A DNA stretch of 64,000 nt from Ignavibacteriota bacterium (GCA_003820375.1 RPQH01000003.1:27088-91087); one strand, 5' to 3'. Shown: positions 45,896 through 55,701, counted from the first letter of the stretch. The notes: generated by a model not told the origin, from the letters alone. Numbers and translations: made by a program.

Positions 45896-46726
45896 TTAAC
45901 CTATTTTTTCAGGGTAATAATCTATATCATCATAATATTTGCTTTGCTCTAAGAATTCTTCTATGGCAAGCTCATTTTTAAATTTCTCAAGTGCTTCATC
46001 ACTTATTTCGTCATTATCATCATCATAATCCAAATCAAGATCTACCGGAGGTCTCTTTTCCGGTCTTTCGGTAATGACAACAGGCCTTACAAATTTATTA
46101 ATATCTGTCCATTCCTTATGTTCGAGCACCAACTGGAAAAATTTAATTCTTTTAGCAGGGTCATAAAATCCTTTTTTCTGAAGCAGGAAATTATTAATCA
46201 TATTATCAAGTTGGTAGTTTATCCGCTTCACATCAGGACTTGCCAAACCATTTTTAATTAATACCGGACAATACAAAGCGAACCCGTCATCATCCAGATA
46301 AAATTCTTCATCAGGTATAATTTTTGATGCATCAACCATAAACTTAATTACATTATGAGCATCAAACTCATTCCCGCCTGCAAGTGTACATCCGAAAAGT
46401 ATGGTTTCCTTTTCGTCCTGTTCAATCTGGTCAACCGTTACGCCATTAATACTGAAGCTAAATTCGTCATCATCATCATCATCATTTTCATCACGGTATT
46501 TATTACGCTCAAACATAGCTTCAAGGTCTTCAGCAAACTGGTCGTCATCAAAATCATTATCGTATGTCTCGGGAATATCGTATTTATACATGGAGGGAAA
46601 CCATGCACTTATGCACTCCCATTTAAATTCCTTACGGTATTTTTTTGAAAGTTCATGAAGGGCAACTTTTTGTTCCTGAGTAAGAATTACACTATCATCA
46701 AGACCGTAAAATAATGACCGTCCCAT
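45896..46726 (-). CDS. Unrecognised acidic protein, paralogue A of a tandem pair
   Basis: 276 residues with no family I recognise and no signal peptide or membrane segment. It opens MGRSLFYGLDDSVILTQEQK; a middle acidic run (DENDDDDDDEF) is followed by the block shared with its neighbour: DAHNVIKFMVDASKIIPDEE, YCPVLIKNGLASPDVKRI and EWTDINKFVRPV. The C-terminus is again acidic. The shared order of blocks shows a tandem duplication with 46833-47621. Function is unknown. Confidence 0.75.
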   Translation of the reverse strand: MGRSLFYGLDDSVILTQEQKVALHELSKKYRKEFKWECISAWFPSMYKYDIPETYDNDFDDDQFAEDLEAMFERNKYRDENDDDDDDEFSFSINGVTVDQIEQDEKETILFGCTLAGGNEFDAHNVIKFMVDASKIIPDEEFYLDDDGFALYCPVLIKNGLASPDVKRINYQLDNMINNFLLQKKGFYDPAKRIKFFQLVLEHKEWTDINKFVRPVVITERPEKRPPVDLDLDYDDDNDEISDEALEKFKNELAIEEFLEQSKYYDDIDYYPEKIG

Positions 46727-46832
46727 GTGAAAAATTGTTAATTTATAAAACTAATAGCATGCAAATTATCATTGTATGAAAAATATCAATCTATTGTGAG
46801 TGAAACAATCCCATTGAAAAAACCTAATTACG

Positions 46833-47621
46833 TCAGATTTCTTCCGGAAATGTGTATATATCTTCGTAATACTTCATTTGTTCAAGCCGTTCATCCAGCA
46901 GCAAATCAAGAGCCGCAGCGCCAAGGTCTTCAACGTTTTCTTCAGTTATATTTATTGTATCGGTTTTTTTCTTTTTCTTTATTTCTTCTGTAACTTTTAA
47001 AGGGCGGACAAACCTGTATATATCAGTCCACTCCCACTCTTTAATAAGTTTCCTGTAAAATATTTCCCTGTTAGTTGTATCCCATAATCCGCCTTCACGT
47101 ATACTATGGTTTTTCTTCATATAGTCAATAGAACGCCTGATTGATTCCACATCGGGTTTAGCAAGCCCGTTCTTAACAAGTAACGGACAGTATAATGCAT
47201 CTGCATCATCTATAAAATAAAAGGTTTCATCCGGCAGGATTTTTGAAGCATCTACTACAAATTTTATTACGTTGTGAGCATTAATTTCATTTCCATAAAC
47301 CTTTGTAAATCCGTAAAGTTTATCTTCATCATCCCAATCAACATCACTTTTCCGGATAACTTTGATGTCAAAATCACCGGTTTCATCAAGCTCATCTTCT
47401 ATTCGCTCAACAAGATGATCTAAATTTTCATCTTCCTCCTTATCATCTTTTTTCTTATCATTTTCAACTACATCAAATTTGTATAAAGGCGGAAACCAAA
47501 CCGTTTCCCATTCCCATTCATATTCTTTTTGATATTTCTGTGAGAGTTCATGCAGAGCATCTTTTTGCTCTTCAGATAAATAAATTTTTTCCCTAATACC
47601 ATAATGCAGTGTTCGTCCCAT
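46833..47621 (-). CDS. Unrecognised acidic protein, paralogue B of a tandem pair
   Basis: 262 residues, the upstream partner of the gene at 45896-46726. It has the same skeleton: MGRTLHYGIREKIYLSEEQK, WFPPLYKFDV, NAHNVIKFVVDASKILPDET, YCPLLVKNGLAKPDVESI and EWTDIYRFVRPLKV. The acidic linkers differ most between copies (a KKDDKEEDEN segment here), while the putative globular block is kept, suggesting selection on that block. The two genes are 106 bases apart on one strand and may be cotranscribed. Function is unknown. Confidence 0.75.
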   Translation of the reverse strand: MGRTLHYGIREKIYLSEEQKDALHELSQKYQKEYEWEWETVWFPPLYKFDVVENDKKKDDKEEDENLDHLVERIEDELDETGDFDIKVIRKSDVDWDDEDKLYGFTKVYGNEINAHNVIKFVVDASKILPDETFYFIDDADALYCPLLVKNGLAKPDVESIRRSIDYMKKNHSIREGGLWDTTNREIFYRKLIKEWEWTDIYRFVRPLKVTEEIKKKKKTDTINITEENVEDLGAAALDLLLDERLEQMKYYEDIYTFPEEI

Positions 47622-47757
47622 GGTATAAATTGTTTAGTTATTTAAATTCCGATATTTGTCAGAGCAAGGTTTAAATTATTACAAGAGCAGCTTATAAAGA
47701 TAACGATAATATAATAGTTAAATAGCACTTATATCAACATCACATCTAAAATCTCGC

Positions 47758-47790
47758 ATCATTTTTCATTCTTCATCTTCATTTTTCATT
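47758..47790. repeat. Short array of ttcatttttcatt words near the nadA stop
   Basis: Words catttttcattcttcatc and catttttcattg, ending four bases before the TAA at 47795-47797. Weaker than the other arrays. Confidence 0.6.
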
Positions 47791-47794
47791 GCAG

Positions 47795-48751
47795 TTACTT
47801 GCTCATTTCCAGCATTTTTTGTATTGGCTTTAAAGCTCTTAATCGTATTTCCTCATCAAGTATTATTTCCGGTTTCTGGTCTCTCATGCAAAGGTATAGT
47901 TTCTCCATTGTATTAAGCTTCATGTATGGACATTGGTTGCAGGCACAATTTTCTTCAGGTGGTGCCGGTATAAACTTCTTCTCCGGGCATTTTTTCTGCA
48001 TCTGGTAAATGATACCTTCTTCCGTTGCTACGATAAATTCATTTGCCGGGTTTTCTTCGATGAACTTAAGCAAGGCACTTGTAGAGCCGATGAAGTCAGC
48101 CCTGTTCAATAATGTTTCTTCACATTCCGGGTGAGCAATAAGCAACGCTTCGGGATACTCAAGCTTGAGCTGTATTATTTTTTTATCACTGAATGTTTCA
48201 TGCACAATACAGCTTCCTTCCCATAAAACCATGTCACGCCCGGTTTTCTTAATTATATACTTGCCAAGGTTCCTATCGGGTGCAAATATTATTTTCTGTT
48301 CAGGCGGCAGTTGTTCAACAATCTTCACTGCATTTGATGAAGTACATATTATATCACTCAATGCTTTCACATTAGCTGAGCAATTGATATAACTGATAAC
48401 AATATGGTCAGGGTGCAGGTCGATGAATTTCTTAAATAAAGGTGCGGGGCATCCTTCAGCCAGTGAGCATCCTGCATTCAAATCAGGAAGCAAAACTTTC
48501 TTCGTTGGATTCAATATCTTTGCAGTCTCTGCCATGAAATGCACACCGGCAAACACAATTACATCAGCATCAGTTGCAGCAGCTTTTTTGGATAATTCGA
48601 GTGAATCACCTATGAAATCTGCAAGGTCCTGTATCTCCGATTCCTGGTAATAATGAGCAAGTATAACTGCATTAAGCTTTTTCTTTAATGCAAGTATTTC
48701 TTCCTCAAGATTGAGATTTAATATAATTTCAGTTTCAGTAACAGTATCCAT
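47795..48751 (-). CDS. nadA: Quinolinate synthase A
   Basis: A 318-residue [4Fe-4S] enzyme that condenses iminoaspartate with dihydroxyacetone phosphate to quinolinate in NAD synthesis. The three cluster cysteines fit Cys95 ([11 protein letters not shown]), Cys181 (WEGSCIVHE) and one of those in CACNQCPYM (269-274). [18 protein letters not shown] is the diagnostic N-terminal substrate motif. It starts at ATG 48749-48751. nadB and nadC are not in the window. Confidence 0.95.
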   Translation of the reverse strand: MDTVTETEIILNLNLEEEILALKKKLNAVILAHYYQESEIQDLADFIGDSLELSKKAAATDADVIVFAGVHFMAETAKILNPTKKVLLPDLNAGCSLAEGCPAPLFKKFIDLHPDHIVISYINCSANVKALSDIICTSSNAVKIVEQLPPEQKIIFAPDRNLGKYIIKKTGRDMVLWEGSCIVHETFSDKKIIQLKLEYPEALLIAHPECEETLLNRADFIGSTSALLKFIEENPANEFIVATEEGIIYQMQKKCPEKKFIPAPPEENCACNQCPYMKLNTMEKLYLCMRDQKPEIILDEEIRLRALKPIQKMLEMSK

Positions 48752-48762
48752 TTAAAATGATT

Positions 48763-48990
48763 TTATAAATTGTTTAGAAATACTTGAATATCTATCTTTG
48801 CATGTTTCAGTATATGAGCAAGTGTAGATCTTTTAACAGGTTTATGAGCCGGTACAGTAACCTTCAAAGTTTCATTTGCAATTCGTTTTTGCAACCTTAT
48901 ATGGCTGTCTCTTTGCCTTACTACAATCCAGCTATCTCGTTGTAAAGCATTTACAATTTTATAATATGGCAATGAAAGTATCTTGGTCAC
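48763..48990 (-). CDS. hicA: HicA-family toxin
   Basis: A 75-residue double-stranded-RNA-binding-like mRNA interferase. GWIVVRQRDSH-type sequence (SWIVVRQRDSHIRLQK) carries the catalytic histidine, and VPAHKPVKRSTLAHILKHA the C-terminal helix. It cleaves mRNA independently of the ribosome when freed from HicB. The start is GTG at 48988-48990, overlapping the hicB stop by 4 bases, so it is translated by coupling. Confidence 0.9.
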   Translation of the reverse strand: MTKILSLPYYKIVNALQRDSWIVVRQRDSHIRLQKRIANETLKVTVPAHKPVKRSTLAHILKHAKIDIQVFLNNL

Positions 48991-49190
48991 AATCTTAATT
49001 CTTTTGTTTTGACCCCATCTTTTAGAATTAGTTCATCTTCAACAGGTTCTAAGTATAATTCAATTGCTTCTTTAATATTATCAATTGCTTCTTTTTCTGT
49101 TTCACCTTCACTTATACAACCCGGAAGTGAGGGTACATAAATAGTGTAACCACCTTCATCACTTGGCTCAAGTACGATTTTAATTTTCAT
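48987..49190 (-). CDS. hicB: HicB-family antitoxin
   Basis: A 67-residue antitoxin with the partial RNase H-like fold typical of HicB: EGGYTIYVPSLPGCISEGET and EAIDNIKEAIELYLE. It neutralises HicA and usually represses the operon, but no DNA-binding domain follows the fold here, so repression may be weak or absent. It is the first gene of the pair, the reverse of the classic hicA-hicB order. Confidence 0.9.
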   Translation of the reverse strand: MKIKIVLEPSDEGGYTIYVPSLPGCISEGETEKEAIDNIKEAIELYLEPVEDELILKDGVKTKELRL

Positions 49191-49202
49191 TTTGCAATTT
49201 AG

Positions 49203-50339
49203 TTAATACTTCGTTAATGAATTATCTATTTTTTCAGCCCAGGCGTTTATTCCGCCAATGAGATTTTTTACATTTTTAAACCCCTGCTTATCAGTTAAAA
49301 ACTCCGTTGCGTAATAGCTCCTGTTCCCGGTTCTGCAATATACAATAATCTCATCATCTTTATTTAACTCGTCGATCCGGTAAGGTAACTGTTTCATCGG
49401 AATTAATACACCCCCTATAGTTGAAATATGAGTTTCGTATGGTTCACGGACATCCACCAATATGAACTTCTCGTTGTTTTCAATTTTCTTTTTCAGTTCT
49501 TCAACCGTTATTTCTTTCTTATTTTCACTCATATTACTTAAAACATTACCATTTGTTCCGCATAACATATCATAATCAGACAAAGTAGTTAATTGTTTAC
49601 TGCACGAAGGACAGTTTTTATCTTTATGTATCTTTAATTCCCTGAAGGATGTTGTAAGCCCCTCGAATAACAACAATCTTCCCGATAATGTTTTGCCGGC
49701 ACCCAAAATAATTTTAATAATTTCGTTTGCCTGTAGAGTGCCAATGATACCGGGCAGTACTCCAATTACTCCTCCTTCTTCACATGAAGGTATTTCACCC
49801 GGAGCAGGCGGCTCGGGATATACACATCTGTAACAAGGGCCATTATTATAATTGAACAACGATACCTGTCCGTTAAACCTTAAAATACTTGCATAAACAT
49901 TCGGCTTGTTAAGAATTAAACATGCATCATTAACCAGATATCTTGTTGAGAAGTTATCAGTGCCATCTGCTATTATATCATAATCTCTTAATATCTCAAC
50001 TGCATTTTCTGAAGTTAATTTCGTATTATATATTTTTACTTTAATACCGGGATTAATAGCCAGAATCTTTTTCCCTGCCAATTCAGCCTTCGGCTTTCCT
50101 AAGTCAGCGGTATCGTAAATTACCTGTCTTTGGAGGTTAGTCAAACTGACTGTATCAAAATCAACAATGCCGATATTCCCGATACCTGCAGCAGCCAGGT
50201 ACAGCGACAAAGGAGAGCCAAGTCCCCCCGCACCGATTATCAGGACACTTGCCGATTTAAGCTTTTGCTGACCTACTTCACCGACTTCCGGGATTACAAG
50301 ATGCCTGCTGTAACGTTCAAATTCACTCTCTGTTAACAA
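49203..50339 (-). CDS. moeB: MoeB/ThiF adenylyltransferase with C-terminal rhodanese domain
   Basis: A 378-residue E1-like enzyme. Residues 1-250 have RHLVIPEVGEVGQQKL, the nucleotide loop GAGGLGSPLSLYLAA and a zinc site (CYRCVYP and CPSC). Residues about 275-378 form a rhodanese domain with VDVREPYE and the active Cys in YCRTGNRS. It adenylates the C-terminus of a ubiquitin-like sulfur carrier (MoaD, ThiS or similar) and can supply sulfur as persulfide, as in MOCS3/Uba4. The partner carrier is not in the window. The start is TTG at 50337-50339. Confidence 0.88.
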   Translation of the reverse strand: MLTESEFERYSRHLVIPEVGEVGQQKLKSASVLIIGAGGLGSPLSLYLAAAGIGNIGIVDFDTVSLTNLQRQVIYDTADLGKPKAELAGKKILAINPGIKVKIYNTKLTSENAVEILRDYDIIADGTDNFSTRYLVNDACLILNKPNVYASILRFNGQVSLFNYNNGPCYRCVYPEPPAPGEIPSCEEGGVIGVLPGIIGTLQANEIIKIILGAGKTLSGRLLLFEGLTTSFRELKIHKDKNCPSCSKQLTTLSDYDMLCGTNGNVLSNMSENKKEITVEELKKKIENNEKFILVDVREPYETHISTIGGVLIPMKQLPYRIDELNKDDEIIVYCRTGNRSYYATEFLTDKQGFKNVKNLIGGINAWAEKIDNSLTKY

Positions 50340-50482
50340 TATTTCTATAAATGATTGATGATTAAAGCTATAAACATAGCAAAAATGTAAATCTTATAAA
50401 ATGCTCTTTAATATATAGAACAACAGCGGATTAGTTGATGTTTCTTTGAAATATAACGATAAATAAATAACAATTATTTTTT

Positions 50483-51259
50483 TCAAAACTCAACTGTTCT
50501 AATATATTCTTCGAACAATTCAATTTTTTTAATATCATTCCCATTGATAAGAAAAGGTCTTAAATCGTTTGCAAGAGTTTTGAAGTTAATTTTACTGCAT
50601 TCATCCATTAACCGCTGTTTTAATTCAAATGGATTATCAATATCTAACTTAAATTTTAAATAATCATAGTTTGGTTTTGTTAAAGATTTTAGAAACACAA
50701 TATCAAAAAAGTCTCTTCCTTTATGAGTTTTCCTGTTTAAAGCTGAATAAATTTTTTGAGATAATAAAATGTCTAATGGAGTTACAAAGATTTCAGTAAA
50801 GATATCGAACTTATTAATAATTTTTCTTTCTGGCTTATAATCAAATCCCAGCATATCGGTATCTAATTGAATTAAAATTTTTTCTGATATGTAACCGGAA
50901 AGTCCTTCGTTAAAAAGTAATTTAGGAAACTTAATATTACAGCGAAAAGCTTTTTTATATACAATATTGATTTCTACTGAATATCCTTCAGCCTCCAATC
51001 CATTTTTAACAACTTCCGAAAGTTTTGCAAACTGGGACTCTGTTAGCTGGAAGTTATCAAAATCCAGGTCTTCGGAGAACCTATTGTTGCCATATAAAAT
51101 CTTTAACGCAGAACCACCGATAAATGAAAGCTTAGATGCATTTTTTGAATCAAACAAAAAAAAGAGAATCTTATACTGAAGAAATTCTCTTAAAAGATTT
51201 CTTTTAAATGGCTTCTGATTTTCCGGGTAATATTTTTCAATTTCACTTATACTAAGCAT
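50483..51259 (-). CDS. abiEii: AbiEii-type nucleotidyltransferase toxin
   Basis: A 258-residue DNA-polymerase-beta-fold toxin. Motif I is FIGGSALKILYGNNRFSEDLDFD (Gly49-Ser50, Asp64, Asp66), and DILLSQKIYSALNRKTHKGRDFFDIVFL holds the conserved Lys and RD..D motif of the AbiEii/MenT group. Members block growth by adding nucleotides to tRNA or using GTP, giving phage abortive infection in some strains. It overlaps the antitoxin gene by 8 bases, which fits a type IV toxin-antitoxin pair. Confidence 0.88.
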   Translation of the reverse strand: MLSISEIEKYYPENQKPFKRNLLREFLQYKILFFLFDSKNASKLSFIGGSALKILYGNNRFSEDLDFDNFQLTESQFAKLSEVVKNGLEAEGYSVEINIVYKKAFRCNIKFPKLLFNEGLSGYISEKILIQLDTDMLGFDYKPERKIINKFDIFTEIFVTPLDILLSQKIYSALNRKTHKGRDFFDIVFLKSLTKPNYDYLKFKLDIDNPFELKQRLMDECSKINFKTLANDLRPFLINGNDIKKIELFEEYIRTVEF

Positions 51260-51869
51260 TTTGAATATATTTTAGAAATTTTTTTATTCTAATATCCAGT
51301 TTTTTATTCTTTATAATTGATAAGTAATTGTATACTTTTTCAAATTCTATAATATTACAGAATTCATCTTTATTGATTCTTAGTTCTATGAAATGATTAA
51401 TATTATCTATGTGAGAATTCAAATACATATAGTCTATTACTGCTTTTTCAGGTTCTGCAATTTTGAAAGAATAATTATTGAAACTTATATTTATATAGCC
51501 AAAGAATAAATTCTTTTTTATTTGACGGTAACTAAAAGAACCAAGCGTAGTATCAAAGTTGTAAGTTCTTCTTGTACAAACAGATGTAAGCAGGTAAACA
51601 GCTTCAGGAATTAAATTGTAATATGATAAAGCAGATTCCAATGAAATGTATGATGGTCCATAAATTTTATTGGCAATATAAAATAAAGTGTAATCATTTA
51701 CAGGTACATCTGAGAAAATATATTTGCCTTTAACAATTTTCTTTATGTAATTTTTTTCCTGCCACTCAGATAAACGCTGTTTATGAAATGATGGCTCGAC
51801 TTTTTCTATATCGTTAATAGAAAAAACGAGAAAGTTCTTCAGTGAGTTATTAAGTTCAATATAGTTCAT
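51252..51869 (-). CDS. abiEi: AbiEi-type antitoxin/repressor
   Basis: A 205-residue protein. The N-terminal winged helix (FSINDIEKVEPSFHKQRLSEW, then KIVKGKYIFSD) is the AbiEi DNA-binding part; the rest (YISLESALSYYNLIPEAVYLLTS) is the AbiEi C-terminal domain. It represses its own operon and counters AbiEii without direct binding in known systems. Its ATG at 51867-51869 lies inside the left arm of a perfect 22-bp inverted repeat, which is very likely its operator. Confidence 0.88.
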   Translation of the reverse strand: MNYIELNNSLKNFLVFSINDIEKVEPSFHKQRLSEWQEKNYIKKIVKGKYIFSDVPVNDYTLFYIANKIYGPSYISLESALSYYNLIPEAVYLLTSVCTRRTYNFDTTLGSFSYRQIKKNLFFGYINISFNNYSFKIAEPEKAVIDYMYLNSHIDNINHFIELRINKDEFCNIIEFEKVYNYLSIIKNKKLDIRIKKFLKYIQNA

Positions 51870-51915
51870 TATATTTCGTATTATTCCTAATAATAGGAAT
51901 AATACGAAATATAAT
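51868..51915. promoter_or_regulatory. Perfect 22-bp inverted repeat at the AbiEi start (operator)
   Basis: The arms at 51868-51889 and 51894-51915 are exact reverse complements around a four-base loop, ataa. The first arm includes two bases of the start codon. AbiEi repressors are known to bind inverted repeats in their own promoter. Here the palindrome could be both the DNA operator and, if transcribed, a hairpin over the translation start. Confidence 0.88.
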
Positions 51916-51962
51916 ACATTAATTTCGAAAACTCAAGATGGTTTGTTTATTTCAATTTTGAG

Positions 51963-52916
51963 TTACATTATCTGTATTCCCTCTTCAATCGTGGGATATT
52001 TCAATTTTTCCAACAGCTCTTCCTTCATCCTTTTCGTGTCACCTGTGTAAGATACCATTCCAATTCTAATAAAGTCTTTTGTAATGGGTGATTTTGTCTT
52101 AAACAATTTAGCATACCATTCAACTAATTGAGCGGCGGTAAAGATAAGTCCTTCTGGCATTCTCCACGGTTTGTGATAGCTAAGATGTATTGCCATTTTA
52201 TCCAGGAACTCCTGCAGGTATAAAGGTTTCTCATCACCAATATTATAAATACCGTGAATATTATTTTTTATAATTGCCTGCTTAGTAGCTTCAAGAAAAT
52301 CATCCAGCGATATCAAGTGAATCCATGTTGGTTTCTTCCAGACACCCAGTAACCGCTTTCTCATTAAATATCTTCCGGCATCAAGCATCAGTATATCCTT
52401 GCCATAAACCATACCCACTCTTAATGATACCGGCGTTGTTGATATATCATTGCAAGCTTTGAATAAATACTGTTCTTCCTGAAGTCGCGTTTGTGCATGA
52501 ACGGAAATTGGTTTTCCATCTAATCTTTCAGTTGAAGGATGCTCAGGACTTGTATTTCCTTCAACATGAGGAAAGCTTATAAGTATTATCTTTTTTACGT
52601 TTGATTCAATTGCAGCATTTACAAGATTCCTGAAATAAGTAACGTTTGTTGTTGGAAGAAATGATTCGGGATTTGGTTCAAATAGAATTCCGGCAAAATG
52701 AACAATACAGTCAATATCTTTACATACATCCGGTAACGTTTCCGGTTTTGAAAGGTCTGTTTTTACAATCTCTGTTTTGCTTTTATCGGGAATATTATAA
52801 GGTATCAGTGTATTATGAATCATCAATCTTAGCTCTAATCCATCACTGCCATTCATTAAATATTTCGCAAGATGACTCCCCAAATTTCCTGCCGCTCCGG
52901 TAATTAATACTTTCAA
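51963..52916 (-). CDS. NAD(P)-dependent epimerase/dehydratase family protein
   Basis: A 317-residue extended SDR protein with GAAGNLGSHLAKYL (dinucleotide loop), DCIVHFAGILFEPNPES and RVGMVYGKDILML. The usual Tyr-x3-Lys catalytic motif is not evident at its expected place (HAQTRLQEEQYLF), so it may be an atypical SDR with a non-dehydratase role. The start is TTG at 52914-52916. Substrate unknown. Confidence 0.75.
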   Translation of the reverse strand: MKVLITGAAGNLGSHLAKYLMNGSDGLELRLMIHNTLIPYNIPDKSKTEIVKTDLSKPETLPDVCKDIDCIVHFAGILFEPNPESFLPTTNVTYFRNLVNAAIESNVKKIILISFPHVEGNTSPEHPSTERLDGKPISVHAQTRLQEEQYLFKACNDISTTPVSLRVGMVYGKDILMLDAGRYLMRKRLLGVWKKPTWIHLISLDDFLEATKQAIIKNNIHGIYNIGDEKPLYLQEFLDKMAIHLSYHKPWRMPEGLIFTAAQLVEWYAKLFKTKSPITKDFIRIGMVSYTGDTKRMKEELLEKLKYPTIEEGIQIM

Positions 52917-53010
52917 TGTAATATTAGTTTATTTTTCTTAATTTAAATTGATTTATAGATTATTGCAATATTGAATTAGAACACAGAGTTTCTTTTTACA
53001 GATTTTATAA

Positions 53011-53030
53011 CCACGGGTTTTAACCCGTGG
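53011..53030. repeat. Hairpin repeat ccacgggtt / aacccgtgg
   Basis: A perfect 9-bp stem with a two-base loop in the gap between the SDR and MNT genes, followed by ggttcaaatagactttagtcc. It lacks a U-tract. It looks like another dispersed palindromic repeat rather than a terminator. Confidence 0.6.
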
Positions 53031-53132
53031 AATATAGAACCGGTTCAAATAGACTTTAGTCCAAAATCTTATATCTTTGTTTCTTTAAAATAAAACCTTT
53101 TTTTGTTATTATTGATAGTAAATCTTTAAAAT

Positions 53133-53426
53133 ATGCTAACACAAGAAGAAATATTAGATTTTCTTAAAAAAAACAATGAAACATTAAAAGAAAAGTTTTC
53201 AGTTGTCAGAATTGGTTTAGTTGGTTCTTACGCTATAGGCAAACAATCTGAATCAAGTGACATTGATTTCCTCGTTGAATTCAAGGAACCATCTTTTGAT
53301 GATTTAGCTGGATTATATATCTTTCTGGAAGATAATTTTGATAAAAAAATAGATATTATTAGAATGAGAAAATACCTTAAAAAGAATTTTTTGCAAAGAC
53401 TAGAAAAGACCGTGATTTATGGATGA
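53133..53426 (+). CDS. mntA: MNT-type nucleotidyltransferase antitoxin (MntA-like)
   Basis: A 97-residue minimal nucleotidyltransferase with Gly31-Ser32 (LVGSYAIGKQ), Asp43 and Asp45 (SSDIDFLVEF) and Asp74 (KKIDIIRM), the full catalytic triad. MntA-type proteins AMPylate and silence a partner HEPN ribonuclease. The partner follows with an 8-base overlap but is broken, so this gene may be an orphan remnant. The frame itself is intact. Confidence 0.87.
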   Translation: MLTQEEILDFLKKNNETLKEKFSVVRIGLVGSYAIGKQSESSDIDFLVEFKEPSFDDLAGLYIFLEDNFDKKIDIIRMRKYLKKNFLQRLEKTVIYG

Positions 53427-53787
53427 TGAATTAGTTAAGGATTATTTAGAAAACATTTCCGACTCAATTGAAATTATTGAAGAAAGATTTAAAGAAATAA
53501 AGTCTGTAGATGATTTTGTAAATAGACCTTATGGTATAACTTTATTAGATTCTATTTCTATGCGTCTTCAAGTTATAGGTGAGTCGGTCATAAACATTAA
53601 TAAAAATGATAAGAATTATTTATATAATTATGGAGAAATTGTATAGCGAAAAATTTAAAGATTCAGGAATTTAATATCTCATCATTATGAAATAGTGGAT
53701 CATGAAGTTGTTTATTTTATTTGCAAAAATAATATACCCCATTTAAAATCAGTAATTACAAAAATGATTAATGAACTTCATAAATAA
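53419..53787 (+). pseudogene. hepT: HEPN (DUF86/HepT) toxin broken by two in-frame stops
   Basis: The frame encodes 75 residues (MDDELVKDYLENISDSIEII and on), then TAG at 53644-53646 and TAA at 53656-53658. The same frame continues with RFRNLISHHYEIVDHEVVYF and on to a TAA at 53785-53787, the typical HEPN C-terminus with the catalytic RxxxxH (codons 83 and 88). Repairing the two stops would give about 122 residues, the normal length. The RNase motif is lost from the translated part, so the toxin should be dead unless the stops are read through. Confidence 0.88.
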
Positions 53788-54003
53788 TTATATCCATCAT
53801 GTTTTTTGCTATTCCTGATTAATAACTAGAAATAACTTTCAATTCCTCAATCCTACTTTTGAACATTTTACATTTTTTTTCGTTATACTAGATAAAGTCA
53901 AAATCAGAGTAAAAAATCATATTAGCACACAAAACTCTTATTTTTATTTCATTTATCTTAGAAATTTCTTATTTTTAAAGCTAAATCAAAAAAACTAACT
54001 AAA

Positions 54004-55701
54004 ATGCAAGGTAACGGAACAAAATCAAACGGGCAGAACAAGAAAAGCCCCCTGGAGAATAAAAGCAAAAACAAGCAGGAATGGCTTGAAACTGCAGAAA
54101 AAATGAAAACAAACGGGATGAAATTTACTTCTCTCAGCGGTGAGGAAGTTAAGCTTCTTTATACTTCCGATGATACAAAGAATATCGATTTTGAAAATGA
54201 AATAGGTTATCCCGGGGAATATCCTTATACAAGAGGAATCCATCATAACCTGTACAGAGGCAGGTTGTGGACTATGCGGCAGTTTGCCGGTTTTGGCTCA
54301 CCCGAAGATACTAACCAGAGGTTTAAATACTTACTTCAGCATGGACAGACGGGGCTATCTACCGCATTTGACCTGCCGACACTCATGGGCTGGGATTCAG
54401 ATGCTCCATCCTCAGAAGGTGAAGTTGGTATCTGCGGTGTTGCAATTTCTTCTATTGAAGACATGAAAATTCTGTTTGATGGAATTCCGTTAGACAAAGT
54501 TTCAACTTCAATGACTATTAATTCATCCGCTGCTATGGCGTTTGCATTTTATCTTGCCGTTGCCGAATTGCAGGGCGTTCCTTTCAATAAATTAAGAGGA
54601 ACTATGCAGAATGATATATTAAAAGAATATATTGCACAGAAGGAATATATCTATCCTCCTGAACCCTCGATGAGAATTATCGTTGATATGATAGAATTCT
54701 GCAAAGATAATGTTCCGCAGTTCAATCCTGTTTCTGTCAGCGGATATCACATAAGAGAAGCGGGTTCAACTGCTGCACAGGAACTTGCATTCACGTTAGC
54801 CGATGGTTTTGCTTACATCGAAGCATGTATTGCACGAGGTATGAATGTTGATGAATTTGCACCAAGAATTTCTTTCTTCTTTAATGCACATCTTGATTTC
54901 TTCGAAGAGATTGCAAAGTACAGGGCTGCAAGGAAGATATATGCCAAGAGAATGAAAAATAAATACGGTGCAAAAGACCCCAAATCGTGGATACTAAGAT
55001 TCCATTCACAGACTGCAGGATGTTCGTTAACAGCACAGCAGCCGGAAAATAACATTGTCAGAACGGCAATTGAAGCACTTGCCGCAGTACTTGGCGGAAC
55101 ACAAAGTCTGCACACAAACTCAATGGATGAGACTCTTGCACTTCCATCCGATAAAGCAGTAAAGATTGCATTAAGAACTCAGCAAATCATTGCACATGAG
55201 CATGGTGTAATAAATACTGTTGACCCACTGGGAGGAAGTTACTATGTGGAATCATTAACCCAAAAGATGGAAGAAGATGCAGAAAAATATTTTGAAAAGA
55301 TAGAAGCGTTTGGCGGTGTAATACCTGCAATTGAAGCAGGATTTTTCCAGAAGGAAATAGCCGATGCCGCCTACAGGTACCAGAGAGAACTTGATAAAAA
55401 GGAAAAAATAATAGTCGGTGTAAATGATTTTATAGAAGAAGATGAAGAGATAGATATTCCTATTTTAACTATTTCAAAAGAAGTGGAAGAAAATCAGATA
55501 AGAAGATTGAAAGAACTAAAAGCTTCACGTAATAATGAAAAAGTTAAGGAATGCCTTAATAACTTATTGCAATCTGCTAAGGATGGAACCAACATGATGC
55601 CCAGAATACTTGACTGTGCACGCAACAATGTAACACTTGGCGAAATGTGCGGTGAGTTAAAAGAAGTATTTGGTATTTATGAAGAAACAACTGTGTTTTA
55701 A
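54004..55701 (+). CDS. mutA: Methylmalonyl-CoA mutase large (catalytic) chain
   Basis: A 565-residue TIM-barrel domain without the C-terminal cobalamin-binding domain. [52 protein letters not shown] and [20 protein letters not shown] are the mutase substrate-binding signatures. It acts with a separate B12-binding subunit, as in archaeal-type mutases, to interconvert methylmalonyl-CoA and succinyl-CoA. The partner subunit is not in the window. A related acyl-CoA mutase specificity cannot be excluded. A clear terminator follows. Confidence 0.88.
   Translation: MQGNGTKSNGQNKKSPLENKSKNKQEWLETAEKMKTNGMKFTSLSGEEVKLLYTSDDTKNIDFENEIGYPGEYPYTRGIHHNLYRGRLWTMRQFAGFGSPEDTNQRFKYLLQHGQTGLSTAFDLPTLMGWDSDAPSSEGEVGICGVAISSIEDMKILFDGIPLDKVSTSMTINSSAAMAFAFYLAVAELQGVPFNKLRGTMQNDILKEYIAQKEYIYPPEPSMRIIVDMIEFCKDNVPQFNPVSVSGYHIREAGSTAAQELAFTLADGFAYIEACIARGMNVDEFAPRISFFFNAHLDFFEEIAKYRAARKIYAKRMKNKYGAKDPKSWILRFHSQTAGCSLTAQQPENNIVRTAIEALAAVLGGTQSLHTNSMDETLALPSDKAVKIALRTQQIIAHEHGVINTVDPLGGSYYVESLTQKMEEDAEKYFEKIEAFGGVIPAIEAGFFQKEIADAAYRYQRELDKKEKIIVGVNDFIEEDEEIDIPILTISKEVEENQIRRLKELKASRNNEKVKECLNNLLQSAKDGTNMMPRILDCARNNVTLGEMCGELKEVFGIYEETTVF

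Noticed and set aside
54025..55115. Minus-strand ORFs opposite the mutase gene
   Set aside because: The opposite strand encodes a clearly conserved enzyme; these frames are incidental.
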